From the NCBI GenBank assembly GCA_029834535.1, contig JAQMWT010000138.1, forward strand, positions 111,704 through 175,703: a DNA stretch of 64,000 nucleotides. Direction: 5' to 3'. A model generated the notes under the pieces. That model saw nothing but the letters and a program-made list of their open reading frames with translations, was not told the origin of the DNA and did not search any database. Made by a program: the position numbers and the translations under genes. Below, piece after piece: positions 1-10,530 of this stretch (the first letter of the stretch is position 1; every line of letters begins with the position of its first letter). This stretch comes from Chrysophaeum taylorii (Eukaryota; Sar; Pelagophyceae; Pelagomonadales; Pelagomonadaceae).

Positions 1-3000
1 GCTGGTCAGTCACAAAGAAATTTCTGTTGTTATGTTCAAGTATTGAGGTTCTCGCTTTGACGAAACTGTCGACCGTGGCGGCGACGAAGAGATTCAATAA
101 GATCAATGCACCAAACACTTGGAATGCGACGTTTACCACGAGCCACGCGGGACTGTGAGTTTGCCACTGTGTCGCGGATTCGCCTATACCTCGAATCGCC
201 GACATTGCGTACATCTCGAGGTCCCACGTCCCAGACGCCATCGAAAACAGCGATTCCATCGCAACAACGACATTGTCGAAGCGGACGTCTGTGGCTTTGG
301 CCCAGGTGTATCCAAGACACGAGCACACTTGCTTTGGGGTCGGCCCGTCGAGCATGTTGTACTTGCCAAAAGGGTCGCAACAAGGGATCGAAAAATTTCC
401 TGTGCAGCGAAAGTTGGCGTAGCCCGGCAGGTGCGAGTTTGGGCCAAGAATCTCTTGTTGGCTGTAGGTGAGTTTATCGTAGGGGCGGGGGTGAAAGAGC
501 ATCCTACGCAACGGCGGCGATGACGCGAAAGAATACGCGAAGTCAACATATTCTTCCGTCGCACCGCCCCCAGAGCAGTTTTTAAGGCGACCTTGGAGAA
601 AATAAACCGCGAACAACGACAACACGAAATAGACTGCGAAGACGAAAGTTCCAACGCTGAGGATGTTTGGTAATGAGGTGATCAGGGCGGTAAGCACGAC
701 CTTGAGTCCTTGATTGTGTTTCAGAATCCGCAAGACGCGCAACACTCTCGAGATTCGGAGCGTAGCCAAGATGCGGAGCACGATCGTGTAGCGAATGGAA
801 CTTGTGCCACCAGTGGCGGATTTCCCCGCGAGATTCCCGAGCGAGAGGGTTGCCAAAATGTAAACCCAGCTCAACACGACCAACACGAAATCCAATCGAT
901 TGAAACCGTTTTGCCAGTACGAGCGCGGCAATTTCGCGAAGCCGCTCGCAACAATCTTCATGAAGGCTTCGATCGCAAATGCGGCCGAAAAAAAAGCATC
1001 GCAAACTTGCGTGATCCGCGTTATCGGTGCACCAGGTCTCGTCAAAGGATGGTCTACGAGGATCGTGCAACACGAAAGAATGATAAGCGCGAGAACGAAG
1101 TGCTTGAATCGATTCAGGTCGACGATCCGAGCGCACCACAGTCGGAATCTATTTTCCGAGCTGAATATTCCTAATGTTCTCCCCGGAACCAACGGGAACA
1201 AGCTATCCACGTCTTTTTGGGATTGATGCCTTGCGAGCACGAGATGGAGGATCGAAGAGCCGGCTCCGGGCAACCACCCGCGGCCGCACACAGTTGCGAA
1301 ATCTTTGAAGGTCACGATCCCGTCTTCGTCTGAGTCCAGCCCATTTGCTGCCCTCTTTCGCTGCGCTTCGTCGAGTGGCGCCCCCAGAGCTTCGATCCTT
1401 CGCGAGAACTCGTCGACGCTGACTTCCCCGACGTTGTCGGGATCAAGGATTTTGAAGACGCGCTCGAGATCCAAAGACGTTAGCAACGTCGCGCCCGAAG
1501 CCGTGGCCGAAAACAACACGTCCTCTATGCTTCGGTTCTCCACTCGAGCGCGCTCGGTAGTCGCGAGATACATGACGCGTTCTCTGAGGAGATTCAGGGC
1601 AGTGGCAGTACCGGGGGCGATGGTGACTGACATGCGCGCCGGTACCGGTGGCTTGTTGTTCGGAAAGAAGTAAAGCTCGCGCATTTTGCTGAAGATCTCC
1701 TCGGCCTCTTGTTTTGCTCGGTGCCGGGCTCTCGCGATCGGATCCATCAAAAGACTCGCGTTGGTATCTTTCTTTTCGTTGGCGCATTGAAAATGAAAGA
1801 ACGGGTACTGCACCGCCGCGGTCGTCGGCTCCGTCTCGTACGCTCGGACGAGTCTTTTTTTTCGTTTGCCCCCAAGCCGCACGACATGGCGCCGCCTTTT
1901 GTTCTTTATTTTTTTCTTCTTGCTCTCGAGCGCGACTACATTTCTCGAACATCGTTGTTTCCTCTTTGTCGCGACGACTTGCTTCTTGACGACCGAGCCT
2001 TCCTCCTCTCTTGCCTTCTGGGCTGCGAGTAATATGTAGTGCGACGCATCGAGATGCATGTTGTCGTCGCGCCCGAGAATTGAGAACGCTTGGGCCCCTC
2101 TTTCCGTAACATACTTTTGGAGACTCCTCCCCGAGGCCATCGTACTATTAAACCCTTCGAGCAGACTTGCCGCCTCCTCGAGGAGTAACTTCCTTTGGAG
2201 CTCGGCCTGCTTGGTCGCGAAGTCCGAGGCAGACTTGATCAAGACGGACAAGAACAAATTGATCAAAATCCACGACCCAAACGCGACGATGGAAATGCAA
2301 TAGAGGACTGCCGTAAGTCCGTTCGTCCCAATCCAAAGCCTCGAATTCACCGATGCCCAGTTGGAGCCGATCGTGAGCTGAAACACCGTCACGATTGCGT
2401 TTCCGATCGTGTCAAAATTCGCAAAGGAATTGAGCGGAGGGTTCGCGTAACTTTCAAAGTTCGATGAACCCAGGTGAATTTTTTTCCCGACGAGAGTGAT
2501 GCGGAGTTGGTTGGCAAAAATCGCCATGCCCAGCAAAGCGTAGACGTAACAGAATATGGCGAGCAACGCGACGATGGCGCCGATTTCGGCCAACGTCGCT
2601 TGTATGGTTGAATGCGCCTCATCCAAAACCCCCGAGAGTTGTATGAATTGGCCAAGCCTCAAGCAGCGAAACAGCGAAGCGAGACCTTGTTGAAATTTGA
2701 AGCGGGCGGAGACGACGGGGAGTCTCGACGCGTACGTGTCGAAGATGCCCCAGATCGCGACGAATCCCCTGAAGCAGTTGGTCGCATTGCGCCAATATCC
2801 CTCTCCCAGCCCAGACCACTTGAGCGCAAACTCCACCAGAAACAAATGAGCGAGCACGTCGTCGATGCGCTGCAACAACTCCTTTCTAGAATCGGGCATG
2901 GCGCGATACCGCAGCGTCGCCGATGCCGTCTGAATCAACACGAGGCCCATGAAAGCCATGTCGAACGCCTTGGATTCCACCAACTTGGTAAGGAACGACT

Positions 3001-4666
3001 TTTCCGACGTGTCGATGAAAAGCTCGGCCTCCGTCTCATCGTCGTCGTCGTCGTCGTCGTCGTCTTCCAGAAATTGTACCTCGTCAACATCATCGTTGCG
3101 AAGAAACGGCCTCTTCTTTTTTAACAACGGTTCGGCATCCGAATGGGCCTGTTCCAATACCGCGATAAAGACGTTCAATCCCGCGAGGCCTCCGACGAGC
3201 ACCAGCAACACAAAGTAGGTCGCCGCCAACGCTTCCCCCGCCGCGTCCTGGGTCTTGATCAAAATGTCGGTCCAGCTGTCCAAGGTGACGACCTGAAAGT
3301 TCGTGATAAGCGCCTTTGCGAAATTATCGAAGGTCGTAAACCCATACTCGAAATCCTGCGCGTACGTCGCTCCCGAGGCTCCGAACCCCAAGAACCAAAA
3401 CGCGGTCCGGCGAGGGTAATAGTACGTCCCCCCCAAGTAGTTGATATTGGTGAATCTGCGATTGCCCAACGCGTCGAAATCGGAACCGCACCACCTTCGT
3501 TCGGACGTGGGTATTTTCCTTTCCGGTTTGTGCTCGCACTCGTGCATCCCAGATATCAGGCCACACAATCGCTTGTCGTCGGCATCGACAGGCCAATAGC
3601 ACGCGCGCGGGACGCGCCAGGGGCTCTGACGCTGAAAGCGCCAATCCGGCTTGTCTTCCAGCTTGGTGAACGTGTCTCGCGGGTCGAGACACGCGAACGC
3701 CGAGTAGTTGGCCCCGTGCACGTCGTACGAGTAGTTCAAGTTGACCGGATAGGGGGTCAGCCGGCACCGTCCGTGGAGCTCGCCTTGGAACAGCTGGTGC
3801 CCGACGAGGCAAAACAACAAAAACCCAACCAAGTTGAGGCCGAGCACCGACCCCAGCCTTGGTAAAACCCCAAATATGTCGAAAACGACCTTTCGCACCG
3901 CTGGGATGAGCGCGCTGCATCGGAGCGGTCTCAAGAGTAAGACGACGCGGAACCGCCACGCGAGCACGCGATCGCTCCTGTCGCCGGAGGGCACGGCGAC
4001 GTAAGCGAACCACACGACCACGAGCGCGCAATCGAACACGTTGAAGACGTCCTTGAAGTAGGCCCTGCGGAACACCAGCATCTTCACTGCCGCCTCGATC
4101 GCAAAAAACGCATTAAATACCCAAAACCCGACCTCGGAAATCCGGTTCCTCAGACCGCGCGAATAGTCGGGAAAGCCGTAGTTCGGCGACCGCTTGTCCT
4201 CGTGGACGCGACTGTAGTCCACCAGAGCCAAACTCGCGGCGTTCAGCCATACCATTGACGTCGCAAGAAACTCGACACATCGGAACAACCGGTGGCGTTT
4301 CGGAGCTGGGGGATCGTCTTCTCGCGCCGGCCAGCCGCGCCGAAGGACGCGAGCGTCGCGACACCCGTCCGCGACTTGCTCCAACAAAAAAAGCCACCGC
4401 TGCCGCTCCTCGCGGCTCTTGGCGCGCAGCGTTAAGCTCTCCTTGCCGTCGGACACACGAAACTCGACGTCGTCGACCTCACGGATCTCGCGGATCTCGA
4501 GTTCGGTCACATCGTGACAGTGCTCGTACCCCAGTACCCCCCCGCGCACGAAGAAGTACCGCTGCTTCCAGGACCGCGAATTGAAGTACCCGCGCTTCTC
4601 GAGGTACCCGCGCACCACCACGACCTCGCTCTCTGCGCTCTCCACTTCAGCTTGCGCCCGCTCCAT
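1..4666 (-). CDS. PH-domain, EF-hand voltage-gated cation channel (C-terminal end beyond window)
   Basis: One uninterrupted frame runs from an ATG at 4666 off the left edge (1,555 residues visible, no introns). An N-terminal PH domain lies at about residues 15-100 (GYLEKRG start, WKQRYFFV, conserved Trp in RQRWLFLL). Channel domain I follows (S1 near 130, Arg-bearing S4 near 230-240, long S5-pore loop, pore FQVVTLDSW at 457-465, then S6). Domain II has pore FQLTIGSNW at 762-770 and a weakly charged S4. Two EF-hand loops sit at about 1075 (DPDNVGEVSVDE) and 1111 (DSDEDGIVTFKD). Domain III has a strong S4 with Arg every third residue (RILATLRISRVLRVLRILK) and pore LFSMASGTW ending near 1481. 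A fourth domain would lie outside the window. Four-domain calcium channels carry Glu/Asp where this one has Asp, Ser and Gly, so ion selectivity cannot be assigned. Presumably a plasma-membrane or endomembrane channel gated by voltage and tuned by calcium and phosphoinositides (inference). Confidence 0.85.
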   Translation of the reverse strand, partial: MERAQAEVESAESEVVVVRGYLEKRGYFNSRSWKQRYFFVRGGVLGYEHCHDVTELEIREIREVDDVEFRVSDGKESLTLRAKSREERQRWLFLLEQVADGCRDARVLRRGWPAREDDPPAPKRHRLFRCVEFLATSMVWLNAASLALVDYSRVHEDKRSPNYGFPDYSRGLRNRISEVGFWVFNAFFAIEAAVKMLVFRRAYFKDVFNVFDCALVVVWFAYVAVPSGDRSDRVLAWRFRVVLLLRPLRCSALIPAVRKVVFDIFGVLPRLGSVLGLNLVGFLLFCLVGHQLFQGELHGRCRLTPYPVNLNYSYDVHGANYSAFACLDPRDTFTKLEDKPDWRFQRQSPWRVPRACYWPVDADDKRLCGLISGMHECEHKPERKIPTSERRWCGSDFDALGNRRFTNINYLGGTYYYPRRTAFWFLGFGASGATYAQDFEYGFTTFDNFAKALITNFQVVTLDSWTDILIKTQDAAGEALAATYFVLLVLVGGLAGLNVFIAVLEQAHSDAEPLLKKKRPFLRNDDVDEVQFLEDDDDDDDDDETEAELFIDTSEKSFLTKLVESKAFDMAFMGLVLIQTASATLRYRAMPDSRKELLQRIDDVLAHLFLVEFALKWSGLGEGYWRNATNCFRGFVAIWGIFDTYASRLPVVSARFKFQQGLASLFRCLRLGQFIQLSGVLDEAHSTIQATLAEIGAIVALLAIFCYVYALLGMAIFANQLRITLVGKKIHLGSSNFESYANPPLNSFANFDTIGNAIVTVFQLTIGSNWASVNSRLWIGTNGLTAVLYCISIVAFGSWILINLFLSVLIKSASDFATKQAELQRKLLLEEAASLLEGFNSTMASGRSLQKYVTERGAQAFSILGRDDNMHLDASHYILLAAQKAREEEGSVVKKQVVATKRKQRCSRNVVALESKKKKIKNKRRRHVVRLGGKRKKRLVRAYETEPTTAAVQYPFFHFQCANEKKDTNASLLMDPIARARHRAKQEAEEIFSKMRELYFFPNNKPPVPARMSVTIAPGTATALNLLRERVMYLATTERARVENRSIEDVLFSATASGATLLTSLDLERVFKILDPDNVGEVSVDEFSRRIEALGAPLDEAQRKRAANGLDSDEDGIVTFKDFATVCGRGWLPGAGSSILHLVLARHQSQKDVDSLFPLVPGRTLGIFSSENRFRLWCARIVDLNRFKHFVLALIILSCCTILVDHPLTRPGAPITRITQVCDAFFSAAFAIEAFMKIVASGFAKLPRSYWQNGFNRLDFVLVVLSWVYILATLSLGNLAGKSATGGTSSIRYTIVLRILATLRISRVLRVLRILKHNQGLKVVLTALITSLPNILSVGTFVFAVYFVLSLFAVYFLQGRLKNCSGGGATEEYVDFAYSFASSPPLRRMLFHPRPYDKLTYSQQEILGPNSHLPGYANFRCTGNFSIPCCDPFGKYNMLDGPTPKQVCSCLGYTWAKATDVRFDNVVVAMESLFSMASGTWDLEMYAMSAIRGIGESATQWQTHSPAWLVVNVAFQVFGALILLNLFVAATVDSFVKARTSILEHNNRNFFVTDQ

Positions 4667-5009
4667 TCTTTTTGCGGCCAAAATCTGATAGTTCTGATAG
4701 TAACCACCACCACACTCACTACAAAGCTTATTCGACCATAAACCCACTTTCAGTTTCCGCAAAAAAAAAATCGCGCCGATCGAAACCCGCGTGTCGCCCG
4801 GCCACACCCGCCGAAACGTCCCCTCGCGCAGTCCGTCAAGGCACAAGCGGTCTCAGGCGACCGGCAGAGCGACGTGAGCCCTCTTTTCGTCCATGGAGGC
4901 TCAAAATCTGTCTTCGGTCGCCTGCGGTACGGATAAAATGACCCGAGACCCCCGGATTTCGAAGCGGACTCGGACCTATCGCGACACTGTCCAGCGGTCT
5001 ACTACGAAT
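4667..5009. other. Intergenic region upstream of the channel gene
   Basis: No gene is supported here. The 343 bp lie between the start of the channel gene and the end of the next minus-strand gene, so they probably hold the channel promoter and 5' leader. A short A-run is at about 4760-4770. No further motif could be assigned. Confidence 0.4.
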
Positions 5010-5784
5010 TTATTCGGTAATAATAGAGTCCATGGCGCTGTTGTTGGCGCGCTGCAGTTCAGACTGGGGGATGGTGCGATGGATACCGGCAGTCCGCTTG
5101 AGCTTCTGGGCGTGGCGCTGGGTTTCGATCGCGAGATGGACGATCTCGTCTTTGCCTCCATTCTCGGCGCGGTAGGCGAGCTTGTACTCGCGGGCCGTCC
5201 GCGAGTACCGCATGAAACGTACGCCATGTTCCTCGAAAAGTGCCTCGTCTTCCGCTTTCTCTGGGCGCGCTGCAAGCACTTGGCGAGATCCTCGGCGCGC
5301 TTTGAGTCGATGAACTCATCCTTGCGCTTCTTGTTCTGGAGAGGCCGGCCCAGTGAGCTGTCTCCGACGGCACGACGAGCACCCGTTTCGGTCCCACAAA
5401 GGCCGGCGCGAACTTGGCCTTCTTCAGCGGCGGCGACGACGCGGCCACCAACTTCGGCGGCCTCTTCGCCGTCTCCTCCGAGGCAACCGGCGCGCCCGCA
5501 GGCTTGCGCTTGTTCTCCTGCGGCTCATGCTCCTGCCGAAAGTCGTCCCTTGCTGCAGCGGCCTCCTCCTTTGTGTCGCACAGCGTCGAGCTCCGAACCA
5601 CCTTCGCCTTGCCTTTCCCCACCCTCTTCTCGTACTTGTCAATGATGACGAAGAACTTGCGCGCGCGGCTTGCGTGTTGATCATCGCGCTGCCGCCCGAT
5701 CCCTGGAATCGGCGGCCCGTCTCCGGGGGCCTCATACAAACCGTGCAGGAGCGTGCGCGTGAAGTTGTACTCTCCCGAGGCCAT
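5010..5784 (-). CDS. Unknown basic, Lys/Arg-rich protein, probably spliced
   Basis: An ATG at 5784 opens a frame (MASGEYNFTRTLLHGLYEAP...) rich in charged residues, with Lys-rich stretches suggesting a nuclear or nucleic-acid-binding protein. A 47-nt intron fits at 5382-5336 (GTGCTC...CTCCAG, phase 0), joining VGPKR to NKKRKDEFIDSKRAED. About 50 nt further on, the protein-like frame changes again to EKAEDEALFEEHGVRFMRYS, which runs to a stop at 5010. The second change would need a one-base sequencing error, a programmed shift, or a different splice choice (an alternative 46-nt intron starting at GTTCAT links the outer frames directly). No known domain was recognised. Confidence 0.45.
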
Positions 5785-6110
5785 CACAGCGTGCAAGAGC
5801 GACGCAAGTATCGCGATCAGCTTGATTCAAATCGATTATGCGACCTTCATCGAGCGCCAGCCTTGTGGCCAGGCTCATATTGAACTTCCCGTTTATGCTA
5901 TCCGTTTAGTCTCGAACATACTGAAAAACTGAGCTGGCGACAACACCTTCTCTTTGAGAGGGCTAGTTTTTCAACCAAAGGCTGGTAATTAACGCGATTT
6001 AACTTTGGCGGCCTAACCCGAATTTTAAACGGCACTTGGCGCGCTCTCAGCTTCAGCACAATGAATCCTCGGTCGGGGGCTCCCGATCGGTGCCCGTAGT
6101 ATCGGGAGCT

Positions 6111-6166
6111 ATGACGATTTTCACGTCGAACCCAGATTTAAGACGATTTTCACGTCGAACCCAGAT
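6111..6166. repeat. Tandem direct repeat of about 27 bp
   Basis: The unit GACGATTTTCACGTCGAACC followed by CAGATTT occurs twice back to back, at about 6111-6137 and 6140-6166. Confidence 0.8.
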
Positions 6167-7327
6167 TTCATGATATGGTGACAGCAGCCAGAAATCGCGA
6201 ATGCGCTCCCCCCGGGTTGCTCGAGGCACCGATCGACGCCTCGTTCGACCCTCTCACAGGCTGGGTGTGGGGCTGCGGGCATGGGGGCGGTCAATTTTCG
6301 GGTGACCATCGTGGGGGTATCCTCGAATAAGCTTGTAGTTTCTATTCCTTCAGGAGGATATCATCTCCCGCCCGACATGTTGTCGGGCAAGCTGCGCGGT
6401 CCTCCGGCCTGCTTCTGGGCCCTCTCGCAAATACACTGCCACCCTCCGTCAGCGTTGATGGTTTACGCTTGGCAGCGACGCCGCGTCTTCGTTCGCCACG
6501 GTCGTTGTTCTTGGGCCTTACGCCGACGACTTTTGCGTTCTCCGCTGATTTGTTCGCTTCCTGTGTAACCACCACGCGCGCCTCATTTGCTGGGTTGGGC
6601 ACTGCCCCGTCCCCTGCCGCCCCCGACCTAGTCCAGTGCGTCGCGCACCCCGCGCGCGTTAGCACGCGGGTGGGTAGCTGTCTCGCTGGCGACCGATGTT
6701 GCCCCCACCCACCGCGCCACTGATCGATTCACATTGTTCGACGCGGGCCACGCTGGATTGGTTGTGTTTGATTGCAATTTGAGGTCCGCGCCGCTGCACT
6801 CTGTGGCATCTTACTCGTCTTCGTGGCTCTAGCGGCTGCGGCGGTCGTCCACAACACTCGGCGGAGCGCGCGCGCGCGACGCGGCCCTTGCTGCTCACGT
6901 CACCGCTGTTGAGGCCATCCATCTTACTCAGTCGCTAATGACGCAGCCATCAAACTGGACGCCGATTGGGCCGTCGCTGCTGCTGCCAGAGTTCACGCCA
7001 CTATCCTCGCCGGTCGTTCCGCCGAATCCGTCGCCCCTGCCGCCTGCCGTACCGCCGTTACCGTTCGAAACCATTCCACTGCCAACCGCGCCACCCCTGC
7101 CACGGCCGCGGCTCCTGCCAGCTTGGTTCTGTCTTATGGAATATCTCACTTGGATCGCACTCTCTCTCGATGCCTCCATCAATCGCGGCAACTTGGCCCC
7201 AGCGACGGCTGCGACTCCGGAGAGCATCCCTTCTCTCCCGGTGCACCGCACTTACATCATCAGGGATATGTGCAGCGCCGCACTCCGTGCAAATATGGTT
7301 TTCCACGGCGGCGCTGGCTTAGGTGAT

Positions 7328-7350
7328 ACTGTCTTTAAATGTCGACTGCT
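7328..7350 (-). repeat. Dispersed AGCAGTCGAC-TTTAAA motif, copy 1
   Basis: Read on the minus strand this contains AGCAGTCGACATTTAAAG and continues identically for 23 bp with the copy at 47507-47529. Confidence 0.7.
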
Positions 7351-7630
7351 ACAGTATCAGTACAGGTGATACTGTCAGTTTTCTGATGGCCTATTCTCTC
7401 ACGAATTCGTCTCGGTGGGCGTCCTAGACCCCGCAGCTCTGTCTCCCATGGTCGTACCCAAGCACCAGCATGTCTTCAACCCCCAGCACGAGAGGCCACG
7501 GGGAGCTGCGCTCCAGCGACATGTAGTCTTCCTCTAGATCGACGATGCCTGTCTGATCCCGTCGTTCTTATGGGCTCGCTTCTTCTCTACAATTTTATCA
7601 GCTCGCGTCCGTCGCGCATTTTATGTGTTC

Positions 7631-7658
7631 GGCGGCGGCGGCGGCGGCGGCGGCGGCG
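7631..7658. repeat. GGC trinucleotide microsatellite
   Basis: About nine consecutive GGC units in non-coding sequence. Confidence 0.95.
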
Positions 7659-8123
7659 ACAGGATGCTGATGGCCTGGGGGTCGGACCCCTCACCTCTTG
7701 TCGTACCCCGGCTCGGCTCGGCTTGGCCGCGACTCCGCCTCTGTAGGAACCAGGTCGGGGTTCCAGAAACTGATGCCCCCTCCCCCGCAGTAACTCCCTC
7801 TCTTTAACTCCACAACCCCTTCCATAAAATTTACAATTTACCTTATATCGTCGTCAACGACTACGATAATAGAAACATATGGAGTGACAATCCGACACAG
7901 TAGTGACCTCCTCTAAAAAAAAAACAAAGATCACAGACATGCGCGCGTGCGTGCTGATAAAGGAAAGACATGCTGATAAAGGAAAGAAATGCTAAAAAAA
8001 AGAGGTGTGCGCTGCGTCCGAGACGTCGGCGGCCGGCCCGAATTAGGGGAGGAGCCCCTCTCTCTAGAAAAGAGAAGAAGATGATGATGGAGAGGAGATT
8101 GATAATCCTTGTGGCGTGGGCTC

Positions 8124-9578
8124 TTATATTTTATTTAATTTTTTGTTGGCGCGGCGGCGGGCCATGGTGGCGTCGATGAAGTCCTTTACGGCGGTGGCGG
8201 AGTTTGCGAGGACGGTGTTGCGGAAGGGGAGGTCGAGGAGGGTTTGGAGCTTGGGCTCTGGCGGGATTTTGGCGAAGTGGTCGTCGCCCACGGCCTGGCG
8301 AACAGCATCGGGGAACTTGGCGTGGTGAGCGCAGGCGAGGCAGACAATGGGGGCGTCCGAGGGGAGGTCGTCTTTGAGGTCGAGGGCAGCCTTGACGCCG
8401 CAGGCGGTGTGTGGATCGAGGACGTAGCCGGCGCTCTCGTGAACGTCGCGGATGGTGCGAAGGATGCCGTCGCGGTCGACCGAGGCCGCGCGCATGTAGG
8501 CTCTCGCCCGGACGTGGAGGGGTTCGGGGGCGATGAAGCTGCCGGCGTTTTCGAAGTCGGCCATGAGGCGGGCGCAAACGTCGGCGTCATCTCCCGAACA
8601 ATGGAAGACGAAGCGCTCGAAGTTCGAGGAAACGCAGATGTCCATAGAGGGCGCGAGGGTCGGGACGGCGCCGGCGGCCGGACGCTCGTAGGTGCCCGAG
8701 GCGAAGAACCTCGCGAGGATATCGTTGGCGTTGGTCGCGACGAGGAGGCCGGAGCACGGACAGCCCATGCGCGTCGCGTACCAGCCGGCCAGCACGTCGC
8801 CGAAGTTTCCGGTCGGAACCGAAAACGCCGGGGGCGCCTCGAGGCGGAAGGCCGCGTAGAAGTAGTAGACGATTTGGGCGACGATCCGCGCCCAGTTGAT
8901 CGAATTGACGGCGCCGAGGGCGTTCCGGTCGCGAAATTGCGCGTCGGCGAACAACGCCTTGACAATTTTCTGGCAATCGTCGAATTCCGCGCCCGCGAGG
9001 GCGATGGCGTGGACGTTCGGGTCCTCGACGGTAGCCATCTGCGCCTCCTGGATCTTTGAGGTCCGGTTCTGGGGGTACAAGATAAAGCACTCGACGGAAT
9101 CTCGACCGCGCACGCCCTCTATCGCCGACGATCCCGTGTCTCCCGACGTCGCTCCCAAGATCGTCAGGTGGTCTTCCCCCCCTTTTTTTTTTAGGATGAG
9201 TTCGAACAGCCGTCCCAAAAACTGGAGCGCGACGTCCTTGAAGGCAAACGTCGGCCCGTGGAACAGCTCGAGGAGGTGAACGCGCGAACGGTCCAGTTCG
9301 ACGACCGGCGTCACGTCCTTGGACCGGAACGTCGCGTACGCCCCCCGTACCAGCTCGCGCAGCTCCTCGGCGCTGATCTCCTCGCGATCTACGTACAACG
9401 ATATCACCTCGAACGCGAGCTCGTCGAAGGCGAGCCCTTTCCACCGAGCGAGCGTCGAGGCCGACACCGTCGGGATCGACTCGGGGACCAGGAGCCCGCG
9501 GTCCGGGCCGAGTCCCATCATCACGGCCTCGACGAACGACACGCCGCGCACGCCCCCGCGCGTGCTCCGGTACCGCAT
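8124..9578 (-). CDS. thrC: Threonine synthase
   Basis: Pyridoxal-phosphate enzyme converting O-phosphohomoserine to threonine and phosphate, the last step of threonine synthesis. The ATG at 9578 gives MRYRSTRGGVRGVSFVEAV, matching the usual family start (YRSTRG); an upstream GTG at 9629 is open but less likely. Length is 484 residues, normal for the long yeast Thr4/bacterial type. Hallmarks are the PLP-lysine segment GPTFAFKDVALQFLG, the ATSGDTGSSAIEG phosphate-binding loop, the SVPTGNFGD segment and an AVNSINWARIVAQ stretch. It ends in a Lys-rich tail (RRRANKKLNKI). It is single-exon and shares a 119-bp upstream region with a divergent small membrane protein gene. In plants and algae this step is plastidial, but no clear targeting leader is visible. 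Confidence 0.93.
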   Translation of the reverse strand: MRYRSTRGGVRGVSFVEAVMMGLGPDRGLLVPESIPTVSASTLARWKGLAFDELAFEVISLYVDREEISAEELRELVRGAYATFRSKDVTPVVELDRSRVHLLELFHGPTFAFKDVALQFLGRLFELILKKKGGEDHLTILGATSGDTGSSAIEGVRGRDSVECFILYPQNRTSKIQEAQMATVEDPNVHAIALAGAEFDDCQKIVKALFADAQFRDRNALGAVNSINWARIVAQIVYYFYAAFRLEAPPAFSVPTGNFGDVLAGWYATRMGCPCSGLLVATNANDILARFFASGTYERPAAGAVPTLAPSMDICVSSNFERFVFHCSGDDADVCARLMADFENAGSFIAPEPLHVRARAYMRAASVDRDGILRTIRDVHESAGYVLDPHTACGVKAALDLKDDLPSDAPIVCLACAHHAKFPDAVRQAVGDDHFAKIPPEPKLQTLLDLPFRNTVLANSATAVKDFIDATMARRRANKKLNKI

Positions 9579-9697
9579 CCTGCTGCTGACGTCGTCCAAG
9601 AGAACGATGCGATGCCCCCCAGCGCTCACTGAACTTTAAGTTGAACACGGACGGACGCGTCAACATGCACTGAGATCATAACTTCAACTTTGTTTTT
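9579..9697. promoter_or_regulatory. Divergent promoter between thrC and a membrane-protein gene
   Basis: The 119 bp between two divergently oriented start codons must serve both genes. It is locally AT-richer (AACTTCAACTTTGTTTTT just before 9698). No TATA box at a convincing spacing was identified. Confidence 0.5.
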
Positions 9698-10243
9698 ATG
9701 AGGCGGCCTGAAAACGTCGAGGCGTTGGTTCGATGGCAGGCGGTCCTTGTGGGCGTCTGGAGCCAGCTCTACGTGTTTTCGCTCTTCGCCGACGAGAGCC
9801 GGAGAGACGCCGCGCTCATCGTCGCGACGTGGCTCTCGGCCATCTCGACGCTCTGCTGTGGCCACGCGGTGACGCGCGCGACGACCCGCGTCGTTCTCTT
9901 CTGCGCGCTCTACGCCCTCTTGTGCACGATCCTCTGCGTCGCTCTCTTCGCGGTCGCCTTGTTTCCCTCGCTTCGTGACGCACCCGGTGTTGCTGCGACG
10001 CACCACTCCTTCCTCGGCACACTTGTCTCCGCCCTCCTCGTCTGCGTCAGCGTCCGCACCACCGTCTGCGTCCAGAACTATGGTGACGCCGTCTGCTGCT
10101 GCGAGACCACGACGTCCGTCGCGCCGAACCCCTCCGGTCGGAGGACCACCAAGCACGCCAAGCGCCGCAAGCGGCGTAACAAGGCCGAAGCCGCCTCCGC
10201 GGCACGCGACGACGACACGCGGAGGATGACTCCGGCGGAGTGA
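9698..10243 (+). CDS. Small four-helix membrane protein of unknown function
   Basis: ATG at 9698, 181 residues. Four hydrophobic segments are visible: about residues 10-30 (VRWQAVLVGVWSQLYVFSLF), 38-58 (AALIVATWLSAISTLCCG), 65-90 (VVLFCALYALLCTILCVALF) and 106-125 (FLGTLVSALLVCVSV). A Cys-rich patch (VCCCE) and a basic, low-complexity tail (RRTTKHAKRRKRRNKAEAAS) follow. The architecture suggests an integral membrane protein with a cytosolic basic tail. No family was recognised. It is divergent from threonine synthase, which need not imply a shared role. Confidence 0.65.
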   Translation: MRRPENVEALVRWQAVLVGVWSQLYVFSLFADESRRDAALIVATWLSAISTLCCGHAVTRATTRVVLFCALYALLCTILCVALFAVALFPSLRDAPGVAATHHSFLGTLVSALLVCVSVRTTVCVQNYGDAVCCCETTTSVAPNPSGRRTTKHAKRRKRRNKAEAASAARDDDTRRMTPAE

Positions 10244-10412
10244 GGAATAATCGGCGTTCAACTTGTTTTTGTTACTGTATACCATGCGTGTCCTTTTAGA
10301 TAGATATAGCCTAACTCAAGGGGGCCGTGCCGCCGAGGCGGGAGTGCGGGGTCGGGAGGGAGTGCGTGCTCGGGACGCGGGCGGGAAGCGTGCTACTAGT
10401 GTGTGTAAGGAG

Positions 10413-10443
10413 ACACGACACGACACGACACGACACGACACGA
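10413..10443. repeat. ACACG pentanucleotide repeat
   Basis: About six tandem ACACG units downstream of the small membrane-protein gene and the 3' end of the proteasome gene. Confidence 0.9.
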
Positions 10444-10530
10444 GGCAGTGCGTGCATGCGTGTGTTTCTACAAAGCGAAGGCGAGAGATATAGCTATCTC
10501 GCTCGAGATACGGGGGCGCGTGCTCGCCAT

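Larger units (their letters stand above)
5785..8123. other. Long intergenic stretch with repeats, no supported gene
   Basis: About 2.3 kb without a convincing coding region. Open frames around 6,281-7,370 are Pro/Ala-rich, conflict between frames and end in stops, so they look like chance or decayed sequence. It holds a short direct repeat (6111-6166), a GGC microsatellite (7631-7658) and one copy of the dispersed AGCAGTCGAC motif (7328-7350). Confidence 0.5.

Noticed and set aside
6281-7369. Overlapping plus-strand frames resembling a Pro/Ala-rich protein
   Set aside because: No consistent frame, no splice pattern and no recognisable domain.
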